Positions 1-5,891 of a stretch of 5,891 bases of DNA are shown here, in pieces (within the stretch, counting starts at the first letter, position 1; the number at the start of each line of letters is the position of its first letter). This stretch comes from Sulfurimonas sp. (lineage in GTDB: Bacteria; Campylobacterota; Campylobacteria; Campylobacterales; Sulfurimonadaceae), in NCBI GenBank assembly GCA_026987995.1, contig JALSMC010000317.1, positions 1 to 5,891 on the forward strand. The letters are read 5' to 3'. A program made the translations under genes and the position numbers. A model generated the notes under the pieces. That model saw only the letters and a list, made by a program, of their open reading frames with translations. It searched no databases and was not told where the DNA came from.

Positions 1-2260
1 TAAATACTTCTTCTAAAATCTCTTGTTTTGTAAGGTTATTAAGTGAGAAGTACTCGTTTGAGATATCCCAACAAGTATGAGGGATAACAGGCTCCATTAT
101 AGAAGCTAATATCCAATAACCCTCACTCCATACATCTGCATTTGATTGTACATTAAGCGCATTCATCGCTTCCATAACACCCGCTATCATCGTGTTAAAT
201 GTATAACGTTCAGCAAAAACTTCTTCACTGCGTTTAAGTGCTTCATAGACTTTTTTACGAGCAAGTTTTTCTTCCTTTTTTAAAGAAGCATGGTCTATCT
301 TTGGTTTTGTGTTTGTCGCTACGATATTACTTGCACGGTCAAAGAAACGTTTTATAAACTTATGTGAACCCTCAACTGCACTATCATTCCACTCTAATTC
401 TTGCGTTGGTGGTGCTGCAAAAAGTATAAAAAGACGTGCTGTATCTGCACCATACTTCTCGATGATGGCATCAGGGTCAACTGTGTTACCCTTGGACTTG
501 GACATTTTTGTCCCATCTTTAAGCACCATGCCTTGTGTTAAGAGTTTATCAAAAGGCTCATCAAAGTCTAAGTAACCTAAATCACGAAAAACCTTTGTAA
601 AAAACCTTGCATATAAAAGGTGAAGTATTGCATGCTCAATTCCACCAACATAATGATCAACACCCATCCAGTACTTAATCTCTTCTTTTGTAAACGCTGC
701 TTTTTCTAAAGTTGCTGGTGATGCACAAAAACGTAGGAAGTACCATGAAGACTGAACAAAAGTATCCATAGTATCTGTCTCACGAATCGCATCTTTTCCA
801 CATTTACTACATTTACAATGCTTCCAAGTTGGATGATTTTCTAACGGGCTTCCTTCACCGTTGATTTCAACATCATCAGGAAGTGCAATAGGAAGGTTTG
901 CTTTCTTCTCCATAACAAGACCACAATCCTCACAATGAATAAATGGAATAGGAGCACCCCAATAACGCTGACGACTCACACCCCAATCTTTGAGTTTATA
1001 GTTAGTTGTCTTTGCACCAATTTTTTTCTCTTCAAACATCTTAATGATGTTATATTGACTCTTTTTAGAGTTTAAACCATCAAATTCAGCTGAGTTAAAA
1101 AGAACTCCAGCATCTGTAAATGCTTTTTCACTGACATCAGACTCAGCATCTTTTGCTTTGATGACTGCGTTTATAGGTAAATCGTACTTCTTTGCAAAGT
1201 CATAGTCTCTATCATCATGAGCAGGAACAGCCATAACAGCACCAGACCCGTAGTCCATAAGCACAAAGTTTGCTATCCATACGGGAACAACTTTGCCCGT
1301 AAGAGGATGAATTACATTGAGACCAAGAGGCAGTCCAGCTTTCTCTTTTTGTCTATCGATAGATGAAGTGTTTTTCATAGCCTCTATTTGCTTAATCGTG
1401 TCCACTTCTAAAAGATTATTCTCTATCATGTAAGTAACAATTTTATGCTCAGGAGCTAAAGCAGTGTATGAAACACCATAAATAGTATCTGGACGAGTTG
1501 TAAAAACATCAAATGACTTGAACTTATTATCTAAAACAGATAATGAAGCATCGTCAAAAAGAAGGTCAAACGCGAGTCCATTTGACTTTCCTATCCAGTT
1601 CTCTTGCATAGTGAGAACCTGTTTAGGCCAACCACCTTCAAGCTTTTTAAGGTCATCAAGAAGTTCATCAGAGTACTGCGTTATCTTAAAATAGTACTGG
1701 TTCATATCTTTTTTTACTATGGGAGTATCACAACGCCAGCAACAGCCATCTACAACTTGTTCGTTTGCTAAAACAGTTTGATCATTAGGGCACCAGTTAA
1801 GCATCCCTTTTTCACGGTAAAGGAGACCTTTTTCATACATATCGATAATGAAAGATTGCTCAAACTTTGTGTAAAGCTCATCACTTGTAGCCATCTCGCG
1901 TTTACGAGAAAATGAAAAACCAAGAGCATAAAACTCATTTTTCATATAGTCAATGTTGTCGTAAGTCCAGCCTTTTGGGTGGCTTCCATTTTTGATAGCC
2001 GCATTTTCAGCAGGCATACCAAAACTATCAAAACCGATAGGGTGCAAAACATTTTTGCCTTGTTGTCTGTGGTAGCGAGCAAGTGCATCACTTATGGAGT
2101 AGTTACGAACATGCCCCATATGTAAACGCCCACTTGGAAATGGGAACATACTAAGGATGTATTTCTTATCTAATGTAAAATCTTCACTCGGCTCAAAACT
2201 ATCGTTTTCTTTCCAGTAGTTTTGCCATTTTTTTTCTATGTTTGATGCGATGTATTCCAA
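1..2260 (-). CDS. leuS: Leucine--tRNA ligase (LeuRS), C-terminal end cut off by the window edge
   Basis: This is a cytoplasmic class I aminoacyl-tRNA synthetase that charges tRNA-Leu with leucine using ATP. The 753 visible codons are open throughout. The HIGH-type motif HMGH is at residues 47-50, inside [12 protein letters not shown], and KMSKS is at 585-589. The CP1 editing domain carries TTRPDT (254-259) and AVPAHDDRD, whose Asp352 aligns by spacing with the editing Asp345 of E. coli Leu[11 protein letters not shown] (499-507) and [16 protein letters not shown] (534-549) are LeuRS core blocks. One cysteine cluster (C157, C173/C174, C177) and a second (C443, C446, C484, C487) look zinc-binding. 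Only about four residues separate GMVLKDG from KMSKS, so the leucine-specific insertion of E. coli LeuRS is absent. The family is about 810-870 residues long, so roughly 60-110 residues are missing beyond position 1, mainly the end of the anticodon-binding region and the C-terminal domain. The start is TTG. It is the last gene of the yajC-secDF cluster seen here. Confidence 0.97.
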   Translation of the reverse strand, partial: MEYIASNIEKKWQNYWKENDSFEPSEDFTLDKKYILSMFPFPSGRLHMGHVRNYSISDALARYHRQQGKNVLHPIGFDSFGMPAENAAIKNGSHPKGWTYDNIDYMKNEFYALGFSFSRKREMATSDELYTKFEQSFIIDMYEKGLLYREKGMLNWCPNDQTVLANEQVVDGCCWRCDTPIVKKDMNQYYFKITQYSDELLDDLKKLEGGWPKQVLTMQENWIGKSNGLAFDLLFDDASLSVLDNKFKSFDVFTTRPDTIYGVSYTALAPEHKIVTYMIENNLLEVDTIKQIEAMKNTSSIDRQKEKAGLPLGLNVIHPLTGKVVPVWIANFVLMDYGSGAVMAVPAHDDRDYDFAKKYDLPINAVIKAKDAESDVSEKAFTDAGVLFNSAEFDGLNSKKSQYNIIKMFEEKKIGAKTTNYKLKDWGVSRQRYWGAPIPFIHCEDCGLVMEKKANLPIALPDDVEINGEGSPLENHPTWKHCKCSKCGKDAIRETDTMDTFVQSSWYFLRFCASPATLEKAAFTKEEIKYWMGVDHYVGGIEHAILHLLYARFFTKVFRDLGYLDFDEPFDKLLTQGMVLKDGTKMSKSKGNTVDPDAIIEKYGADTARLFILFAAPPTQELEWNDSAVEGSHKFIKRFFDRASNIVATNTKPKIDHASLKKEEKLARKKVYEALKRSEEVFAERYTFNTMIAGVMEAMNALNVQSNADVWSEGYWILASIMEPVIPHTCWDISNEYFSLNNLTKQEILEEVF

Positions 2261-2273
2261 TGTAATAAGTCCT
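2258..2273 (-). promoter_or_regulatory. Ribosome binding site and TTG start codon of leuS
   Basis: Reading the minus strand, AGGA (2270-2273) lies 9 nt before TTG (2258-2260). The frame is closed upstream by TAA at 2282-2284, and no ATG or GTG lies between. The first in-frame ATG is codon 38, immediately before the HIGH-motif strand, and using it would delete the conserved N-terminal helix (IEKKWQNYW). An ATT at 2264-2266 is only 3 nt from AGGA. TTG is therefore the best-supported start. Confidence 0.8.
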
Positions 2274-2292
2274 ATAATATATTAATTCATAC

Positions 2293-2325
2293 GAATTCTT
2301 AATAGCTAAATACTACTAAGAACTC
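2293..2325 (-). promoter_or_regulatory. 13-bp RNA hairpin in the leader of leuS
   Basis: In the 72-nt gap before leuS, the minus-strand RNA can fold a 13-bp stem. The 5' arm GAGUUCUUAGUAG (2325-2313) pairs with the 3' arm CUAUUAAGAAUUC (2305-2293) around a 7-nt loop (2312-2306). Eleven pairs are Watson-Crick and two are G-U. In RNA from the plus strand those two positions would be A-C mismatches, so the fold favours the leuS-sense transcript. No U-run follows, so a classical intrinsic terminator is not supported. An RNA processing or stability element between the upstream genes and leuS, or an attenuator, is possible. The fold is seen in the sequence; the function is inferred. Confidence 0.5.
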
Positions 2326-2332
2326 TAATGAT

Positions 2333-2671
2333 TTAATACTCTTCTTTTTGTTTTGAACTCTCTATATAAACGAGTCCCATAGAAAAGATATTTGCGATTA
2401 AAGCACCAATTGCAAGAGCAATCGCCCAGTTATCATCACCTACGATAACTAAGAATATAAACGCAGGTATAAGGTGTAAGTCTGCTACTAAAGAAGATGC
2501 AAAAAGTTCTGCAGAGAGAAGATTTCTAACACCAATCTTTAAAATCGTACTGATAAGATTTACACTTGCTGCAATAAATAAAGATGTAGCCGTATTCTCA
2601 TATAAAAACCCTGCTATTGATGTTAAACTCATTAATGAGAAGAACACATATATTACTTTTCCCCAATCCAT
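2333..2671 (-). CDS. Small four-helix membrane protein of unknown function between secF and leuS
   Basis: This protein has 112 residues and no function I can name. Hydrophobicity suggests four membrane helices at about residues 6-24, 29-47, 53-78 and 82-103, with a short charged C-terminal tail (SSKQKEEY). Helix 3 contains ADLH (63-66), which places Asp64 and His66 within or at the edge of the membrane. A basic loop, LKIGVRN (44-50), lies between helices 2 and 3 and suggests that this loop faces the cytoplasm. AAAGGAG (2678-2684) sits 6 nt before ATG, a strong ribosome binding site. It lies 35 nt after secF on the same strand, so it is probably co-transcribed with the SecDF genes. From memory it resembles a short Campylobacterota-restricted family annotated as DUF6394; this was not checked. 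Its place in the operon alone does not show a role in secretion. Confidence 0.88.
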   Translation of the reverse strand: MDWGKVIYVFFSLMSLTSIAGFLYENTATSLFIAASVNLISTILKIGVRNLLSAELFASSLVADLHLIPAFIFLVIVGDDNWAIALAIGALIANIFSMGLVYIESSKQKEEY

Positions 2672-2706
2672 TTTAATCTCCTTTAATTTTACTTACTTTT
2701 TTATAA

Positions 2707-3678
2707 CTAAACTATTCCACCATCAAATTGATCGCGCATTTTTTGTTTTTCTACTTCGCGTTTAGCTTTTGCTGCTAATTTCACATGGTAATTTTTCACA
2801 TCAAAGCCGAACCATAATAGTATAGGACTTGCTACAAAAACGGAAGAGTATGTTCCCACTACAACACCGACTAAAAGTGTAAACGCGAATGGATGGATGA
2901 TCTCTCCACCAAACATAAAGAGTGTAAACACAACAAAGAAAGTTGTGAGTGAAGTAAGTGTTGTACGTGCAAGTGTTCTAGTCACTGACTCGTTAATTAT
3001 ATCACCTAGTTCACTGTTTCTTCCCTTTGTCACACCCTCACGAATACGGTCAAAAACGATAATAGTATCATTAAGAGAATATCCTAAAATCGTAAGTAAT
3101 CCTGCAAGAACATCAAGGTTTACATCAATTGAAAAAAGTGCAACCATACCTAATGCAATACTCACATCGTGAATAAGTGCTACGATTGAAGCGACAGCAA
3201 AACGCCACTCAAATCTAAATGCAACATATACTAAGATACCAAATACTGCCAAAAGCAAAGACATTATACCTTTTTCTTTTAGCTCGGCACCAACAGTTGG
3301 TCCAACTATATCAACACGGCGTATAGTGAAATTACCCGTGCCTTTAAGTGCTTCTCTTGTTACATCTCCAACATCAGTAGTGACATTTCCTGAACTTGTT
3401 TTCATACGAATAACAACTTCATCAGGAGAGCCAAATTCACTTATACTTGCACTTGCAAAGAGTTCATTCCCTTTGAGAGCTTTTCGCATCTCATTTATAG
3501 GTGCTGTAGTTTCATACTTCACTTGAACAACTGTTCCACCTGCAAAATCTACACCGTAGTTAAGACCTTTAGTTACTAAAACAGCATATGAAGCAAGGAC
3601 TACTACTACTGAAAGTATCATCGCTAGCTTTGACTTACCCATAAAATTAAAGGTTCTTGTATATCTAAAAAATTCCAT
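2707..3678 (-). CDS. secF: Protein translocase subunit SecF
   Basis: This inner-membrane subunit of SecDF-YajC uses the proton gradient to help pull exported proteins through SecYEG. Its 323 residues match the usual SecF length. Helix 1 is at about 17-36, followed by the F1 motif GLNYGVDFAGGTVVQV (38-53), a periplasmic domain to about residue 135 ending in VGPTVGAEL (125-133), and five further helices. NDTIIVFDRIRE (203-214) and TLARTTLTSL (235-244) hold Asp204 and Arg238. These correspond in context and in their 34-residue spacing to E. coli SecF Asp213 and Arg247, residues of the proton-coupling site. The C-terminus (300-323) is a basic cytoplasmic tail. AAGGGG (3686-3691), inside the end of secD, lies 7 nt before the ATG. 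The gap to the secD stop is 4 nt, which suggests translational coupling. Confidence 0.98.
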   Translation of the reverse strand: MEFFRYTRTFNFMGKSKLAMILSVVVVLASYAVLVTKGLNYGVDFAGGTVVQVKYETTAPINEMRKALKGNELFASASISEFGSPDEVVIRMKTSSGNVTTDVGDVTREALKGTGNFTIRRVDIVGPTVGAELKEKGIMSLLLAVFGILVYVAFRFEWRFAVASIVALIHDVSIALGMVALFSIDVNLDVLAGLLTILGYSLNDTIIVFDRIREGVTKGRNSELGDIINESVTRTLARTTLTSLTTFFVVFTLFMFGGEIIHPFAFTLLVGVVVGTYSSVFVASPILLWFGFDVKNYHVKLAAKAKREVEKQKMRDQFDGGIV

Positions 3679-3682
3679 CTAC

Positions 3683-5248
3683 TTACCCCTTAATCCCAAA
3701 CCAAAGTTTGTTATTTTTACTTTTAGCTATTTTTGATTCTAACATCTGATACACACCATGCGTTCCAAGTATCGCAGTAAGCATAGAAGCCAGTATTCCG
3801 ATACTCATAGTAATAGCAAAACCTTTTATAGCACCTGTTCCATAAGCATAAAGGACAACAGAAGCGATAAGAGTTGTGATGTTCGCATCGAGTATAGCTC
3901 GCATCGCGTTTGCATACCCTTCTTCTATGGCTTTATGCATAGACTTACCCTCGTAGATAAGCTCACGAATACGCTCAGAGATGATAACATTTGCATCAAC
4001 AGCCATACCAACCGTAAGTACAATTCCCGCCATACCTGGAAGTGTCAAAGTTGCTCCAAAAAGGCTCATAACAGCTAAAAGTATAAACAAGTTAGCAATT
4101 AGTGCGATGTTAGCAATAACACCCGCTAAGCGGTAGTAAACCATCATAAAGAGGATAACTAAAACAAAACCACCAATAAGTGCGATTAAAGAAGCTTTGA
4201 TGCTATCAGCACCAAGACTTGGTCCGACTGAGCGTTTTTCCATCATATATATAGGAGCAAGTAAAGCCCCTGAACGAAGAGCAATAGCTAAATCTTTTGC
4301 TTCCATTACCGTGTAGCTTCCGCTTATTTGTCCTGAACCACCACCGATACGCTCGTTAATGTTTGGAGCAGAGTAAACTTTTCCATCAAGAACAACCGCT
4401 AAACGCTTCCCAACACTACGACCAGTAAAGTCACCAAATATCTCAGCACCTTCTGCATTTAGTTTGAAGTTAATAAGGGGACGATTATTTTGATCAAATC
4501 CCATACTTGCATCAGTAAGCATTCCACCATCTAAAATAGGAATCTCACGAACAAGATACTTTATCTCAGGATTTTTTGCATCAGCTAAAATAACATCACC
4601 ATACTCAGCTGCATCAGAAGCACTCATGTTGTAAACGCGAGCATTTCTATCTTCATCTACTGCCATTAGTTCAAGTTTAGCCGCACGAGAGATTAACTCC
4701 CTAGCACGTTGTTCTTCTTCTTGTGTTTTAATTCCTGCGAGTTGTACAAGGATTTTTTCATCACCTTGACGGGCTACTACAGGTTCAGAGAGTCCAAACT
4801 GATCAAGACGGTTTCTTATCGTCTCGATGGCCTGACTTACAGCCTCTTTCTCTGTTTTGATAATCTCTTCCTCTGTTAAAGAAAGCGAAATATTCGTACC
4901 ATTCTTAAGAACTTCTACACCTTCTATGTCTTTAAAAAAGTCATCAAATTTAGAGAGCTCATCTTCATCTAAAACTTCAAATGTAATCTCATTTTCATCA
5001 AATTTCAAACCATCAATTAAGATGTCATTTCTATCTGAAAAATGTTTAATACTAGCAGTGATAGACTTAATACGGCTTTTTGTAGCCTCCTCAGTTTTTA
5101 CACCAAGAAGCATATGCAGTCCACCTTGAAGATCAAGACCAAGTGTTATCTTCTTTCCACTCTCACTTTGAGTCAGAGAAGGAATAGAAAAAACTATACC
5201 AAAAATTATCGCTAATGCGAAAACGACTATGCGATAATTAAGCTTCAT
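3683..5248 (-). CDS. secD: Protein translocase subunit SecD
   Basis: This is the larger inner-membrane partner of SecF; together they act as a proton-driven, RND-like export-enhancing device on the periplasmic side of SecYEG. It has 521 residues, shorter than E. coli SecD (about 615) because of a smaller periplasmic region. The order is helix 1 (about 5-22), LGLDLQGGLHMLLGV (36-50), the P1 periplasmic domain with AIETIRNRLDQFGLSEP (140-156), and the substrate-binding/base region ending at ALRSGALLAP (323-332). Five further helices lie between about 352 and 500. LPGMAGIVLTVGMAVDANV (403-421) contains Asp418, which matches the essential proton-pathway Asp519 of E. coli SecD. The start ATG lies inside the last codons of yajC (11-nt overlap), with AAGAAG (5256-5261) as a modest ribosome binding site 7 nt upstream. 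Translation is therefore probably coupled to yajC. Confidence 0.98.
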   Translation of the reverse strand: MKLNYRIVVFALAIIFGIVFSIPSLTQSESGKKITLGLDLQGGLHMLLGVKTEEATKSRIKSITASIKHFSDRNDILIDGLKFDENEITFEVLDEDELSKFDDFFKDIEGVEVLKNGTNISLSLTEEEIIKTEKEAVSQAIETIRNRLDQFGLSEPVVARQGDEKILVQLAGIKTQEEEQRARELISRAAKLELMAVDEDRNARVYNMSASDAAEYGDVILADAKNPEIKYLVREIPILDGGMLTDASMGFDQNNRPLINFKLNAEGAEIFGDFTGRSVGKRLAVVLDGKVYSAPNINERIGGGSGQISGSYTVMEAKDLAIALRSGALLAPIYMMEKRSVGPSLGADSIKASLIALIGGFVLVILFMMVYYRLAGVIANIALIANLFILLAVMSLFGATLTLPGMAGIVLTVGMAVDANVIISERIRELIYEGKSMHKAIEEGYANAMRAILDANITTLIASVVLYAYGTGAIKGFAITMSIGILASMLTAILGTHGVYQMLESKIAKSKNNKLWFGIKG

Positions 5249-5504
5249 CCTCGAACTTCTTTGCTACTGCATCTTTAGTTATTTTTACTACTGTATCATC
5301 ATTAAGTTTTACACTTACAAAATTCTCTTCAACTTTGTGTACAACTACTATAAAACCACCATTTGTGATGACTTTATCACCTTTTTTAAGTGCTTCAAGC
5401 ATAGCTTTTTTTGCTTTTGCTTCATTTTGTTGTGGGCGAATAATTACGAAGTACATAACTGCAATTAAAAATACGAAAGGTAAGAGTTGAGAGATTATAT
5501 CCAT
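5238..5504 (-). CDS. yajC: Preprotein translocase subunit YajC
   Basis: This is the small accessory subunit of the SecDF-YajC complex, which associates with SecYEG and YidC in the inner membrane. It has 88 residues, slightly shorter than E. coli YajC (110). A single N-terminal membrane helix (about 5-22) runs into the family hallmark IRPQQ (22-26) and a charged linker (27-40). A small beta-rich cytoplasmic domain then begins with LKKGDKVITNGG (39-50). AAGGA (5514-5518) sits 9 nt before the ATG. It is the first gene of the leftward cluster, with a TATAAT box 36 bp upstream of the start codon. Its stop codon lies within secD (11-nt overlap), the arrangement expected for coupled synthesis of complex partners. 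Confidence 0.97.
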   Translation of the reverse strand: MDIISQLLPFVFLIAVMYFVIIRPQQNEAKAKKAMLEALKKGDKVITNGGFIVVVHKVEENFVSVKLNDDTVVKITKDAVAKKFEDEA

Positions 5505-5539
5505 GTGAGTGGTTCCTTGTGTTTACTAAAATTGTAGCG

Positions 5540-5545
5540 ATTATA
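5540..5545 (-). promoter_or_regulatory. Candidate sigma-70 -10 box for the yajC-secDF cluster
   Basis: The minus strand reads TATAAT here, a perfect -10 hexamer preceded by TTTTG. It would start transcription near 5533 and give a leader of about 28 nt before yajC. No TTGACA-like -35 is visible at the right spacing, where the sequence reads roughly GAGCCC. Weak -35 elements are common in Campylobacterota promoters. A second near-match, TATAAG, lies 11 bp upstream on the same strand (5551-5556). Confidence 0.6.
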
Positions 5546-5552
5546 CAAAACT

Positions 5553-5558
5553 TATACT
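5553..5558 (+). promoter_or_regulatory. Candidate -10 box for lnt
   Basis: TATACT matches the -10 consensus at five of six positions and would start transcription near 5565, leaving about 25 nt before lnt. No convincing -35 is present. It sits in the spacer of the leftward yajC promoter, so the two would compete. A second candidate, TACAAT at 5578-5583, would start transcription at or next to the lnt ATG. Confidence 0.35.
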
Positions 5559-5589
5559 AAAGGGCTCTTAAATTGAGTACAATTTCATT

Positions 5590-5891
5590 ATGAACAATAT
5601 AATCAAAGCTATTTTTTTAGGTCTTCTCACTGCACTTTTTTTTAGTGCTTTCATTTATCTAGAATATTTTGAACTAACAAACAAACTCCTTAACACTCTT
5701 TTAGCCATTATTTCTTTAGCCCTTTTTCTCACCATACCTAAAAAAAGTATCCTCGTCGCAGGGTTTAGCATCGGTATACTTTGGTTTTACTGGATTGGAT
5801 ATAGTTTTGAGTATCAGGGAGTGGGTTATATGACACCCATTATCACTGTAGCTTTTGGTTTTATTTATCTACTCTTTTTTCTTCCACTTTA
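5590..5891 (+). CDS. lnt: Apolipoprotein N-acyltransferase (Lnt), N-terminal part only
   Basis: Lnt is an inner-membrane enzyme that adds the third acyl chain to the N-terminal cysteine of lipoproteins, the last step of lipoprotein maturation. Only 100 codons plus two bases are visible before the window ends. They show hydrophobic segments at about residues 5-23, 31-49, 55-70 and 79-100. AGFSIGILWFYWIGYSF (57-73) resembles the conserved G-x-x-x-G-x-x-W/F region of the Lnt membrane domain. The nitrilase-type catalytic domain with its Glu-Lys-Cys triad lies beyond the edge and cannot be checked. The frame is closed upstream by TAA at 5569-5571, and ATG at 5590 is the first plausible start. No good ribosome binding site precedes it; only GAG at 5575-5577, 12 nt away, is seen. 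The divergent position next to yajC-secD-secF matches the Campylobacter arrangement I recall. Without that context the call would be weaker. Confidence 0.85.
   Translation, partial: MNNIIKAIFLGLLTALFFSAFIYLEYFELTNKLLNTLLAIISLALFLTIPKKSILVAGFSIGILWFYWIGYSFEYQGVGYMTPIITVAFGFIYLLFFLPL

Noticed and set aside
309..575. Plus-strand reading frame of 88 codons opposite leuS
   Set aside because: It lies wholly within leuS on the other strand, over the KMSKS region, and its serine-rich translation resembles no known protein. The leuS frame is clearly real.
2293..2325. The hairpin before leuS as an intrinsic terminator
   Set aside because: The stem is AT-rich and not followed by a U-run on the minus strand. 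On the plus strand two pairs are lost and no T-run follows directly.
2672..2706. A separate promoter for the small membrane protein gene
   Set aside because: The 35-nt gap after secF holds a strong ribosome binding site and AT-rich DNA but no paired -35/-10 elements, so read-through from secF is simpler.
2897..3526. Two plus-strand reading frames opposite secF (2897-3172 and 3326-3526)
   Set aside because: Both are antisense to conserved SecF motifs, have low-complexity serine/threonine/valine-rich translations and show no credible start signals.
3758..4078. Plus-strand reading frame of 106 codons opposite secD
   Set aside because: It is antisense to the conserved membrane segments of SecD. 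The translation is rich in Ser, Arg, His and Lys with no recognisable domain.
4857..5129. Plus-strand reading frame of 90 codons opposite the secD periplasmic domain
   Set aside because: Its serine-rich translation is a shadow of the acidic secD coding strand.
5505..5589. An arrest peptide (SecM/VemP-like) regulating secDF
   Set aside because: There are only 85 nt between yajC and the divergent lnt, with no short open frame carrying a signal-sequence-like peptide in the leftward direction.
1..5891. Mobile elements, CRISPR arrays, tRNA or rRNA genes
   Set aside because: Nearly all of the window is accounted for by intact housekeeping coding sequence. No repeat array, terminal inverted repeats, transposase or structural RNA motif was seen by eye.

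Overview
The window looks like a chromosomal stretch of a Campylobacterota (epsilonproteobacterial) genome, probably a Sulfurimonas/Sulfuricurvum-type organism. The grounds are the AT-rich coding DNA, the protein sequences themselves, and the gene order lnt <-> yajC-secD-secF-...-leuS. I recall that order from Campylobacter jejuni (Cj1095 to Cj1091). The genus is an inference made without a database search.

Layout, read along the minus strand from right to left: a short divergent intergenic region (5505-5589) carries a good -10 box for yajC. Then follow yajC (5238-5504), secD (3683-5248) and secF (2707-3678), the three parts of the SecDF-YajC complex that helps SecYEG export proteins using the proton-motive force. 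yajC and secD overlap by 11 nt, and secD and secF are 4 nt apart. After 35 nt comes a 112-residue, four-helix membrane protein of unknown function (2333-2671). After a further 72 nt, which contain a 13-bp RNA hairpin, comes leuS (1-2260, leucyl-tRNA synthetase). leuS starts with TTG and loses its C-terminal end at the window edge. All five genes could be one transcript, and no intrinsic terminator is visible between them.

On the plus strand, the first 100 codons of lnt (apolipoprotein N-acyltransferase) run off the right edge. Secretion (SecDF-YajC) and lipoprotein maturation (Lnt) are therefore divergently transcribed from one 85-bp region, with candidate promoters that physically overlap.

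The region is mostly ordinary housekeeping DNA; no mobile element, CRISPR array, tRNA or rRNA was seen. The points most worth a second look are the small uncharacterised membrane protein between secF and leuS, the strand-specific hairpin in front of leuS, the compact LeuRS architecture (no insertion before KMSKS, two cysteine clusters), and the overlapping divergent promoters.
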